Assembly (NCBI GenBank): GCA_958295665.1
Contig: OY282558.1
Location: 312,824,092-312,888,091 of the forward strand
Direction of reading: 5' to 3'
DNA length: 64,000 bases
DNA from: Tipula vernalis
Lineage: Eukaryota > Arthropoda > Insecta > Diptera > Tipulidae
The position numbers and the translations under genes were made by a program. Below are positions 35,350 through 43,580 of this stretch, piece by piece. The notes below the pieces were generated by a model. It ran no database searches. It saw nothing but the letters and a program-made list of their open reading frames with translations, and was not told where the DNA came from. Position 1 is the stretch's first letter. Every line of letters begins with the position of its first letter.

Positions 35350-36103
35350 TTATTATTATTATTGGGGGGGCCATGCGGGCGATCAGCCACTTCGCACTGC
35401 GACCTAAAAGATCTATTGTGCTGGCCCCTGCTTAATTATCCGTCCAGTCAATATTCAGGTTCTTAATGAACCTGACGATACTGCCTCCCGGTACGTGATA
35501 CATACTATCTGGGCATATTGCTCTCCCTCCTAGATGTTTACTACAGCATGTAGTTCTGCTAGAAAGACGGTAGCATTGGAGCTCAAGGACCTCGAGAGGG
35601 TTGTGCCACTCCCGTATATTCCTACTCCTGCCCCGTATTCCGTTTGATTTTACTCTTACGAGTTGCTGGGAATTGCAAATCACCTGTAGGTCACCCAGCT
35701 TTACTACAGGAAGGCTAAAAATAAAACTGGAGGGTGCCTGGTATCCAGAGTCCGCATATTTTGGGCTGATTAACCTATCAGCCATTCATCTTTCGGCATA
35801 TGCTGTTCCACCTTAGATTAGGGTTTTTTGTCAAGGTTTTCTCCTTTAGCGCCGTACTTTGGCCTGTGCCAAATGGCCTAAAATGTGCCAAGTGGCCTTA
35901 GTTACCAGTGGTTGCCACGAGGAGGCAGTACGTACACTTGCGAATTGTGCACAGGTTACCCCTTACACAATTGTACCCATCACGCAGCTGCCTAATGACA
36001 AGACCAGAACAGCTCACGTGATGCGCACCCTACTGGAAGGTTACGGAGCTGGTAGATTAATCTACTCAACTTTGATCCCCCCCTCCAATAGACGCCAAAC
36101 CAC
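35350..36103 (-). mobile_element. 754-bp retroposon with (TAA)n tail, nested in LOA-like LINE
   Basis: Exact 14-bp repeats flank it. On the minus strand it ends in six or so TAA/AAT units (35350-35363), the 3' tail style of I-like LINEs. The body is GC-rich compared with the window. On the minus strand a 117-codon frame (35785-35432) and on the plus strand 71- and 90-codon frames (35601-35816 and 35859-36131) are open, none recognised. It could be the 3' end of another LINE, a SINE-like element or a retrotransposed transcript. This is the youngest layer of a three-step nest. Confidence 0.85.
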
Positions 36104-36117
36104 CGAATTTGCCCTTA
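36104..36117 (+). repeat. 14-bp target duplication, right copy
   Basis: It matches 35336-35349 exactly and abuts the 5' end of the minus-strand retroposon. Confidence 0.9.
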
Positions 36118-36911
36118 ACTATCAAGACTAGGTCGTCCGCATAGGTAATGTTCGAGAAGTTTAAATTTATCAGTCTGGTAAGTAATTGATCCATCACGAT
36201 CAGCCACAATAAGGGAGAGAGAACACCTCCATAGGGGCAACCCCTGGTAGCCGCTATGGTCATGGTTTTATGTCCAAAAGAGGCCGTAATCCTCCTGTAT
36301 TCTAGCATATTTATAATCCAGCTTACGGTGGAGGGGTCTATACCCCTTGCTAGTGATTGTTTCTAAATTACCTCGAAACTAGTATTATCAAAAGCTTCCT
36401 GGATATTAATGAAGGAGCATAGTAATAATTCTTTATTCCGAAGCGTATCTTCGATTTCCGATGTCAGCTCGTGTAAGGCCGTTTCTGTTGATTTCCCTGC
36501 TTGTTAGGCGTGCTGCCTAGAGTCAAGTGGGTATCTTTGGAGACTGTTGGGTCTAATACTAAGTCCCAGTTTTTCTCTATGGTCTTCAGTAAAAATGATG
36601 TGAGGCTAATATGTCTGTAAGACCTAATCTCCTCTGGGGATCTTTTTCCCGCTTTTGGGATAAAAATCACCCGAACCTCCCTCCAACATTTTTGAACATA
36701 TTATAAGCTGTAGCTGGCTCTGAAGAGTATAGTAATATAAGGCAGCAAAGTCTGCAGTCCTTACTGTAGAAAGGCGGGGTATACGTAGTTCCCTCCCGGT
36801 GATTTGAAAGGGCCAATTCGTTTGAATGCCCAGCCTATCCGTTCCGGCATAAAAAATTGCCTCGAGAACTCGTGAGCCCCCTTTGGAACCAGATACGGAT
36901 GTACGCTACAA

Positions 36912-36918
36912 ACAGGTA
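36912..36918 (+). repeat. 7-bp target duplication ACAGGTA, 5' side of LINE
   Basis: It matches 33674-33680 and marks the 5' boundary of the LOA-like insertion. Confidence 0.8.
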
Positions 36919-37029
36919 TTATAATTACCATTTTATTTCTAGGTGGTATATTATAAACAGGAAATTAGTAGTTTGGTTTACAGAGTAAGGGTATTTTAAT
37001 TTTATCGGTTTGCGGCGTGAAGCTAGTAA

Positions 37030-37390
37030 AATCCTATTTATTTCTAAGTTGTTTAATTACGTCAAGACCAATAAGTCCATTGAAGTAGTTATGAAATTTG
37101 AAAGGTAGGAATTTCATTGATTCTTTTGTTTTGAACTCCTTAAATCCTAAAATTAATATTTGTTCTGTGAAGGAATGTTCTTTACGAATAGTGTTTTCAC
37201 CTTGTTGGGCCGATTTTTTTAATTTTATTTGGGATAATAAATTTTGGGTCTTTAAAGCTCTGAATGGCTCCTGTGTCAATTAAGAACTTCAATTTGGTTT
37301 TTGGGTTAATTTGAATGTGAATATGGGGTAAAGTGCTTACTGTTTGGTGAGAATTAAGATTCAAGTATCCCATGGGTTTTCCGAACATCT
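37030..37390 (-). pseudogene. gypsy copy 2 aspartic protease, frameshifted
   Basis: The frame 37388-37197 contains 'KLKFLIDTGAIQSF', the retropepsin active-site motif D-T-G-A, preceded by a strand-forming 'HIHIQINPK'. After a frameshift near 37200-37280 the second frame (37279-37034) continues to 'KFHNYFNGLIGLDVIKQL', the conserved C-terminal 'F-x-G-L-I-G-x-D' block. The catalytic Asp is preserved. The protein would process Gag-Pol in the particle; this copy is broken. Confidence 0.85.
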
Positions 37391-37429
37391 AATGTGTGAC
37401 TGTGGTTTGGTTCAAAATTTTGGATATAA

Positions 37430-37838
37430 TCCGAGTAATTGGATGAACTTACCGCGTGCATATTTATATTTCGGTCATATTTAGCTTGGTATTTCGGGGG
37501 TCCAGTGGGACGGAAGAAGAAATTTGGATTATTAGGTCTAAATCGTGTAGATTGTCTATATTCATTTGAATTTTACGTGGTGTCCATTGGTTCTATCTCG
37601 TTGTTCCGTGGGGGTATTATTGGTGGTCTAGTATTCTTATTAAAGTAGTTCCTATTAGATTGTTGTTTGTTGTGGAAACCTTGATTCTTGTTGAATGGTG
37701 GTGAGTTTGAATATGGTTGACCTATGGGTCGATTAAGAGGTTTGTGCTTAAAATAAACATTAGTTGACTTCATGGGCTTTGGCACATATTGATTATACTA
37801 CCATTGGGGTATATGATAGTATGATGCACCAGTCATGT
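37430..37838 (-). pseudogene. gypsy copy 2 gag C-terminal tail
   Basis: The frame at 37785-37573, extended upstream to 37838 past one TAG, is rich in Asn, Pro, Lys and Gln ('YNQYVPKPMKSTNVYFK', 'GQPYSNSPPFNKNQGF', 'RPPIIPPRNNEIEPMDTT'). This is typical of the disordered end of 17.6-group Gag, which lacks a CCHC knuckle. The capsid part is absent because the sequence switches at about 37838 to a Jockey ORF1 on the other strand. Confidence 0.65.
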
Positions 37839-38650
37839 CTAATAATAAAGCAAAGGACAACGGTACTGGATACCCATTTTCATATATTCTTCCGATTAAC
37901 ATCACTTTCCAAAATTTTCTACAAAACAAAAATGAAAGCAACTATCCTAATAAAAATAAACAACTGAATAAACAACAACAACAATACAAAATACGTCCGA
38001 TCGTCACCAAGTTGAACTCAGTTAAAATTAAAGATATAATGAATAAACTTAAAGTATGCAAATTCACTACAAACGACAAAACACACTGCACTTAGCTATC
38101 CGAGGAGCTAAAAAAGAATGATGCAGAATTTTTCTCATTCACTTCAAATGAGAATAAAACTTCAAGATTCGTTTTATGCGGTTTACCATCCATGCCTATT
38201 CAGGAGGTAAAAACTTACATTAAAGAGGCCGGTCTCTTACCATCATGTATTGCAAAAGTTCTACGTTAAGAGAATAGGAATAACGATAGTGCTATGTATT
38301 TTGTCTCCTTTCCAAAAACCACCACTTTAAACTTGTTGATAAACCATCGATTAATTGGACATATTGCTTGTACCTGGGATATTTCCCATAAAAAACCTGA
38401 ACGACTCAGACCATGCTTGAGGTGCTTCAGGCTCAGTTACACTTCGTGAAACTGTAATATAAAGCTACGTTGCGGATATTGTGACCAAGCTCATGTTTAA
38501 AAATGTTGAAAGAAAACATTTATGTGCCAACTATGACGGAAACCACATTGCTAACTCAATGATTTGTCTAAAACGGAATGAGTTTTTACGAATTCGGGAA
38601 CAGATCAACAAACGCAACCAACCTAAAAGAAAAATTTGATTTTGATGTCA
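37835..38650 (+). pseudogene. Jockey-type LINE ORF1 (Gag-like), many stops, one frame
   Basis: One frame can be followed for about 270 codons with at least six stops and almost no frameshift. The N-terminal third is Asn/Gln/Lys-rich. 'KNDAEFFSFTSNENKTSRFVLCGLP' (about 38115-38190) is the conserved domain preceding the knuckles in Jockey ORF1 proteins. Zinc-knuckle remnants follow: 'CLRCFRLSYTS', then a stop and 'NCNIKLRCGYCDQAHV', then a stop and 'KC', near 38413-38505. ORF1p binds element RNA in the RNP. Stops all look like single substitutions. It lies head-to-head with gypsy copy 2 gag. No tail or target duplication was identified. Confidence 0.8.
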
Positions 38651-38682
38651 AATTTGAATTTGAATTTGATTTTGATTTAGGA
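38631..38682 (+). repeat. TTTGAATTTGATTTTGA-type short tandem tract
   Basis: Imperfect 6-bp units (aatttg / gatttt) are repeated about eight times at the end of the Jockey ORF1 relic. Confidence 0.8.
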
Positions 38683-38697
38683 AAAAAAGTGATCTCC

Positions 38698-39060
38698 CAT
38701 ATGTTTTGTAGGTTTTACTATGAAAAGTTTGGTTTTCCTCGTTTCTAATTCCTTTATAAAAGCTTCGTTTTTTAGACTATGGCTTTGTATAATCAAGATT
38801 GCTTTGGTATAACTCGTGCGAAAACGTGTAATTGTAATACTCAAGTGATTGCAGCCCTCGCTATCGCTCAGGCTAAAATTTCACTTTCGTATTACAATGA
38901 CTCGTTTTTTTCACTCGTTATACCCTATGCTATTAAGCATACAATTCCATAAATTCTATCAAAGCAACCTAGATTATACAAAGTCATCGTCTAAAAAGCC
39001 CAGATTTTGTTAAGGAATTAGAAAAGGAAAAAACCAATCATTTATTTTTCTAAACCAAAT
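38698..39060. mobile_element. foldback element at start of repeat family R
   Basis: Arms of about 85 bp, 38728-38813 and 38957-39038, are inverted copies at roughly 80% by eye (e.g. 'ctttgtataatc' with 'gattatacaaag', 'ctaattcct' with 'aggaattag'). An inner pair near the centre, 'attgtaatac' (38836) with 'gtattacaat' (38890), encloses 'gccctcgctatcgctcaggc'. The left outer part is almost identical, inverted, to the start of copy A at 14060. It is non-coding. Confidence 0.7.
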
Positions 39061-39415
39061 TTTTAAATAAAAACATTACAAATTCCTAATTATTACCTCT
39101 TAGATAATTTCACACATGTTTGAATTTCAACATATATAAACATCGGTTAAGAAAATCGTTTTTATTTTCTAGAAATAATTGGTTTATTTAAACCAAAATT
39201 TTTAAAATTTTCATAACGTCAATCTGGTCAACTTGTAAATTAAGCTTAAGAATCATGTGGTCACTAAGTCAATATACATTACATAGATGGCATCACAAAT
39301 TTGGTAAAATCGAAACAAAAATTGTCTCCTAGAAAAATTTCAAGATCACAAATTGTAAAAAAAACAAATAAATTCTCATAATATTAAGAACGTGTGAAAA
39401 TGTTGTGACTTAATG
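38998..39415 (+). repeat. dispersed repeat family R, copy B
   Basis: It aligns with 14060-14535 in the same orientation across its full length; see copy A for shared landmarks. The two copies differ by substitutions and small indels, so both are old relative to the nearly identical inverted segment at 38698-38775. Confidence 0.75.
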
Positions 39416-39706
39416 GGCTACCTTCTTGTACATCTATTAAGACAAACTGTTGCTATTAGCAAAAATGGCGGAATTGCTAGTGACAATTTTGGAAATAAGA
39501 AATTAAATTCTCAGCAAATCCGCCATATTATTTTTATTTAGCGCGATGCTGAATTAAATTTTGACATTAGAGTTTTACACAACTACTTAATGGCACGAAT
39601 AAACAACGAACAAGATAAACAACTTGAATTTATTTTTAAACAACGTAATTTTATTTTATTTTATATTTTTATATACATATGTATTTACAGACGATTTTAT
39701 TCGACG
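39416..39706. other. unassigned AT-rich sequence with small hairpin
   Basis: 'atggcggaattgct' at 39464 is inverted as 'agcaaatccgccat' at 39513. Nothing else was recognised. Confidence 0.5.
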
Positions 39707-39719
39707 ATGAAAACAAGAC
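39707..39719 (+). repeat. 13-bp direct repeat ATGAAAACAAGAC, left
   Basis: It is identical to 42319-42331. The two copies sit one base outside the inverted termini of the foldback element. It is probably the target-site duplication, although 13 bp is long for a DNA transposon. Confidence 0.75.
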
Positions 39720-39810
39720 CCTGTTAAAGTTAGCCGAAAGTTTCCAGCCGAAAGTGAAAAGTCGATAATGCAGATTATGTTATTGACATTCCAGCCGAAA
39801 ATAAATCAGC

Positions 39811-40250
39811 CTCTAGAGTGTTATGTCTGGAAATAGATTTAATTGATGTGATTACTCAATAGCTATCGCAGGAAAAAAATTCAGTTTAAGTTTCCCGTGG
39901 GAAATCTTGGAAAATTCGATTTTCCAAAAATTATTAGAATATTTGTATAAAATCAGCCTTTAAAGTGTTATGTCTGGAGATGAATTGCATTGATGTGATT
40001 TATCAATAGCTATAGCAGGAAAAAAATCAGTACAAGTTTCCCGTGGGAAATCTCGAAAATTTCAAAAAAGTTTCCAGCCGAAAGTAAGAAATGGATGAAT
40101 AAAATCATCCTCCAGAGTGTTATGTCTGGAGATGGATTGGATTGATGTGACTTGTCAATAGCTATCGCAGGAAAAAAATTCAGTTCAAGTTTCCCGTGGG
40201 AAATCTCGGAAAATTCGATTTTCCAAAAATTATTAGAAAATTTACGAAAT
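39811..40250 (+). repeat. 147-bp tandem array, left arm (about 3 units)
   Basis: The landmark 'ttatgtctgg' occurs at 39821, 39968 and 40120, spacings of 147 and 152. The longer unit contains an inserted 'tttccagccgaaagtaag' segment taken from the element's terminus. Mirror-image landmarks occur in the right arm. Confidence 0.95.
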
Positions 40251-40261
40251 CGGAAAAACGA

Positions 40262-42000
40262 ATTTTTCAAGATTTCCCACCGTAAACTTGGACTGAATTT
40301 TTTTCCTGCGATATCTATTGAGTAATCACATCAATTGAATCCATCTCCAGACATAACACTCTAGAGGCTGATTTTATATAAATTTTCTAATAATTTTTGG
40401 AAAATCGAATTTTCCGAGATTTCCCACGGGAAACTTGAACTGAATTTTTTTCCTGCGATAGCTATTGAGTAATCACATCAATTGAATCCATCTCCAGACA
40501 TAACACTCTAGAGGCTGATTTTATACAAATTTTCTAATAATTTTTGGAAAATCGAATTTTCCGAGATTTCCCACGGGAAACTTAAACTGAATTTTTTTCC
40601 TGCGATAGCTTTTGACAAGTCACATCAATGCAATTTATTTCCAGACATAACACTTTAAAGGCTGATTTTATACAAATTTTCTAATAATTTTTGGAAAATC
40701 GAATTTTCCGAGATTTCCCACGGGAAACTTGTACTGATTTTTCTTCCTGCGATAGCTATTGATAAATCACATCAATGCAATTCATCTCCAGACATAACAC
40801 TTTAAAGGCTGATTTTATACAAATTTTCTAATAATTTTTGGAAAATCGAATTTTCCGAGATTTCCCACGGGAAACTTGAACTGAATTTTTTTCCTGCGAT
40901 AACTATTAACCAGTCACATCAATCCAATCCATCTCCAGACATAACACTCTGGAGGCTGATTTTATTCATCCATTTCTTACTTTCGGCTGGAAACTTTTTT
41001 GAATTTTCCGAGATTTCCCACGGGAAACTTGTACTGATTTTTCTTCCTGCGATAGCTATTGATAAATCACATCAATGCAATTCATCTCCAGACATAACAC
41101 TTTAAAGGTTGATTTTATACAAATTTTCTAATAATTTTTGGAAAATCGAATTTTCCGAGATTTCCCACGGGAAACTTGAACTGAATTTTTTTCCTGCGAT
41201 AGCTATTAACCAGTCTCATTAATGCAATTCATCTCCAGACATAACACTTTAAAGGCTGATTTTATACAAATTTTCTAATAATTTTTGGAAAATCGAATTT
41301 TCCGAGATTTCCCACGAGAAACTTGAACTGAATTTTTTTCCTGCGATAGCTATTGAGTAATCACATCAATTGAATCCATCTCCAGACATAACACTCTAGA
41401 GGCTGATTTTATACAAATTTTCAAATAATTTTTGGAAAATCGAATTTTCCGAGATTTCCCACGGGAAACTTGAACTGAATTTTTTTCCTGCGATAGCTTT
41501 TGACAAGTCAAATCAATGCAATTTATTTCCAGACATAACACTTTAAAGGCTGATTTTATACAAATTTTCTAATAATTTTTGGAAAATCGAATTTTCCGAG
41601 ATTTCCCACGGGAAACTTGAACTGAATTTTTTTCCTGCGATAGCTATTAACCAGTCTCATTAATGCAAATTATCTCCAGACATAACACTTTAAAGGCTGA
41701 TTTTATACAAATTTTCTAATAATTTTTGGAAAATCGAATTTTCCGAGATTTTCCACGGGAAACTTGAACTGAATTTTTTTCCTGCGATAGCTATTGAGTA
41801 ATCACATCAATTGAATCCATCTCCAGATATAACACTCTAGAGGGTGATTTTATACAATTTTTCTAATAATTTTTGGAAAATCGAATTTTCCGAGATTTCC
41901 CACGGGAAACTTGAACTGAATTTTTTTCCTGCGATAGCTACTGACAAGTCACATCAATCCAATCCATCTCCAGACATAACACTCTAGAGGCTGATTTTAT
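40262..42000 (-). repeat. 147-bp tandem array, right arm (about 12 units)
   Basis: The landmark 'ccagacataacac' recurs with its 'acataacac' starting at 40351, 40498, 40645, 40792, 40939, 41092, 41239, 41386, 41533, 41680, 41827 and 41974. All spacings are 147 except one of 153, which carries the 'cttactttcggctgg' insert (about 40979-40994). Each unit contains two short dyads, GGAAAATCGAATTTTCC and TTCCCACGGGAA. Units fall into subtypes by the 'tattgagtaatc', 'tattgataaatc', 'ttttgacaagtc' and 'tattaaccagtc' segment and by 'ctctagag' versus 'ctttaaag'. Variants are interleaved rather than blocked. Confidence 0.97.
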
Positions 42001-42318
42001 TCCAATTTTGTATATTCTTCTGATTTTCCGATATTTTCTACGAAGCAAAGTTTTACACGTAAATTTATTTACAAAAATTTATGTTTATAGATTTCTATGT
42101 ATCCTATTTATTTTCGGCTGATAACTACTAAATTTTTTATTTTTGGCTTGAATGTTATATCATAATCTGCATTATCGACTTTTAACTTTCGGCTGGAAAC
42201 TTTCGGCTGGGATTAGACAATCTGCCTTACCTTTTTTTTTTACTTTCGGCTGGACTAACACAATCTGCATTATCGACTTTTCACTTTCGGCTGGCAACTT
42301 TCGGCTAACTTTAACAGT

Positions 42319-42331
42319 ATGAAAACAAGAC
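42319..42331 (+). repeat. 13-bp direct repeat ATGAAAACAAGAC, right
   Basis: It matches 39707-39719 exactly. Confidence 0.75.
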
Positions 42332-42369
42332 TGAATTTAATCAAAAAAATATATATGTGAAATTGTTGT

Positions 42370-43010
42370 CTAATTTCGTTTATTTTGAAAATTATAATGC
42401 AAAATCATATTCCTATTTAAGGTACCTCTAATATGAGATGGTGTGTCTTTATTTTGCATATTATTTTCAATGGTATCAAGTTTGTCTTCTGAAGCTGAGG
42501 ATTCATCATCGGCTATGTTTGGCTTATTTTTCAAACGTGCAATGTTATGCACCCAACAACATTTGGAAACCCATATTTTTTATAAAATTCCCGTTTGACT
42601 AAATGCAAGTTTTCGAGTGAAATGGTAAATTTCCGAAACTCCTTTGTTCTGGAATTCATCGTTCTTAAAAATTGTTGCAACAGTTTGCTTAGTGTTGTGA
42701 AAGTTCAGTTCTCCAGAAACAAACTGAAAATTTCCACAGCCCAAAATGTTCAAACTTACAAGCACCCACAAACAAAAGCAGCATTTTTATCACGCCGAAA
42801 CTTTAAAGTTAATATTATACCATATAAAGTTTGATTATACCGTCAAAAAACGTGGAATAGCCTTGCTTCGTAAAGTCGCCGAAAGAAGTTCAATAATAAA
42901 TTTGGCGGCATCATCAGTAGACCTGTACCGTTTAAAAAAAATTGCATCTTCACTTTCAAAGGGATTCTTCCTATCACGAAAAAATTTTCGTTGAATATTG
43001 AAGCGAATTA
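42370..43010 (-). pseudogene. PIF/Harbinger (HARBI1-like) nuclease lacking its core
   Basis: On the minus strand 43000-42840 gives 'RDRKNPFESEDAIFFKRYR', the N-terminal segment usual in insect HARBI proteins. 42790-42580 gives 'VSLNILGCGNFQFVSGEL' then 'HNTKQTVATIFKN', the HTH-like region (relatives have F-x-x-x-G-x-F-Q..V.D). 42552-42370 gives 'HNIARLKNKPNIADDE' and an R-x-x-x-x-x-x-F-like tail, the C-terminus. The catalytic middle (with the D-G-T-H block and two further acidic residues) is absent, so roughly half the protein is deleted at about 42560-42580. A TGA/TAA separates the parts. TIRs were not matched. Confidence 0.75.
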
Positions 43011-43012
43011 AA

Positions 43013-43053
43013 GGTTACTAATACGTCTAATTATATTAGACGTATTAGTAACC
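43013..43053. repeat. perfect hairpin, 19-bp arms with 3-nt spacer
   Basis: GGTTACTAATACGTCTAAT at 43013-43031 is followed by TAT and then its exact reverse complement at 43035-43053. It adjoins the 5' side of the Harbinger relic and could be two element termini back to back, or a hairpin-templated duplication. Confidence 0.95.
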
Positions 43054-43338
43054 ACTCCATTTTTAATTCTAAACAAATATTTAAAATTTTAACAAATCAG
43101 TTTTACAACCGAATTTTTGAAACAGATGGTTTATTTTTTTAATATTTTTAGAAATGTCACTCAACCTAACCTAAAATTACATTCATGTTTGATTTAACAT
43201 CTCAAAAACTCGATAGCAAGATTTTGTGCTATTTTGAAGAAAATTCGATTTCAGCTAACAAAGTTGCTAATTTGCTTGCAATGTGATATCGAGAATGTAG
43301 CCCAATATTTCTTTTTCGTAATTTTCTGTAAACAACTA
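43054..43338. other. unassigned AT-rich sequence
   Basis: No coding or repeat signal was recognised. Confidence 0.4.
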
Positions 43339-43450
43339 TAGACATATCAGGTACACTAGTAAAACTAAAGATAAATTTAGCAAGTACTATTTTAGATCGT
43401 CAGAGCCAACTTTGTTGTAATTTTCAAAATAAAAGTTCGAAATAGTATAT
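43339..43450 (+). repeat. dispersed repeat family S, copy 2
   Basis: It is the counterpart of 15031-15140, with about 80-85% similarity by eye over 110 bp. Confidence 0.7.
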
Positions 43451-43577
43451 TATACACCAAGGTTGAGATGTATGCTATTATAGCCCGAGCGAGTTTACAA
43501 TCTGAGACGAGGAGCGTCGAGGGTTATAGTAAGCGAGGGCTATAATAGCACTTCTCAAGCGTGGTGTACATACTATT
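43441..43577. repeat. 137-bp foldback hairpin
   Basis: Arms 43441-43490 and 43533-43577 pair with a few mismatches ('aatagtat..acacca..cttgaga' in each, ending 'gctattatagccc'). The loop is GC-richer ('gagacgaggagcgtcgaggg'). It is non-coding. It could be a very short MITE. Confidence 0.8.
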
Positions 43578-43580
43578 TTT

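Larger units (their letters stand above)
33681..36911 (-). mobile_element. LOA-like non-LTR retrotransposon, 5'-truncated, in gypsy copy 2
   Basis: The minus strand carries RT, RNase H and a terminal Cys/His knuckle and ends in an A-rich tail (T-rich at 33681-33717 on the plus strand). It is flanked by the 7-bp repeat ACAGGTA (33674-33680 and 36912-36918). The 5' end lies within the region before RT, so the endonuclease and ORF1 were never copied, a normal LINE truncation. It is itself interrupted by a retroposon at 35350-36103. GC content is visibly higher than that of its surroundings. RNase H plus the 'TGAMRTCLTAALE' block suggests the LOA clade; I or R1 relatives are alternatives. Confidence 0.9.
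33783..36911 (-). pseudogene. LOA-like ORF2: reverse transcriptase, RNase H, CCHC
   Basis: Order on the minus strand: a pre-RT segment (36911-36680, 'PERIG', 'AFKRIGPFKSPGG'); RT fingers 'VIFIPKAGKRSPEEIRSYR' (36675-36610); 'QEAFDNTSFEVI' (about 36395-36360) with the first Asp; 'AATRGCPYGGVLSPLLW' (36250-36200); and the intact catalytic 'YADDLVLIVKGKF' (36145-36107). After the nested insert the frame resumes with 'ANTVGERMHQALEVVND' (35340-35290) and runs through the thumb to 'TGAMRTCLTAALE' (about 34910-34870). RNase H has 'IISDSQAALLALG' and 'WSPGHSTIKGNEAA' (34430-34260). The end is 'CRFCDCGKKTSEHLLFTC' (about 33960-33905), a C-x2-C..H-x4-C knuckle, with a stop at 33783. It has several stops and frameshifts. 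Confidence 0.9.
32695..37838 (-). mobile_element. Ty3/Gypsy relic, copy 2, interrupted by nested LINEs
   Basis: Read on the minus strand the element runs from gag (37838-37430) through protease (about 37388-37030) to a pre-RT linker ending at 36912. It is interrupted there by a 3.2-kb LINE and resumes at 33680 into the RT (33680-32695). Removal of the LINE and one 7-bp target copy joins the two gypsy halves in frame. Neither LTR was recognised. An internal deletion removes the first part of the RT palm, and integrase is missing. It is distinct in sequence from copy 1. Confidence 0.85.
39720..42318. mobile_element. 2.6-kb foldback element built of a 147-bp tandem repeat
   Basis: The termini are inverted: CTGTTAAAGTTAGCCGAAAG at 39721 and its reverse complement ending at 42317, each followed inward by further 'ccagccgaaagt' and 'tcgataatgcagatt' motifs. 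Inside, 147-bp units run in one orientation for about 3 copies (39811-40250) and in the opposite orientation for about 12 (40262-42000). The strand switch is at about 40245-40262. It has no coding capacity. Flanking 13-bp direct repeats suggest insertion. The plan matches foldback transposons such as Drosophila FB or Tetris; the sequence family is not one that I recognise. Confidence 0.9.

Noticed and set aside
40010..40270. 86-codon minus-strand frame with repeated 'SHGKLELNFF' motif
   Set aside because: 147 is divisible by three, so the tandem unit gives periodic open frames; stops appear in other units.
39811..42000. Regularly spaced repeats that might be a CRISPR array
   Set aside because: The whole 147-bp unit repeats without unique spacers, the array reverses orientation, and the context is a eukaryotic genome full of transposons.
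43013..43053. Palindrome as a transcription terminator
   Set aside because: Hairpin terminators of the bacterial kind do not apply in this eukaryotic context, and there is no gene ending here.
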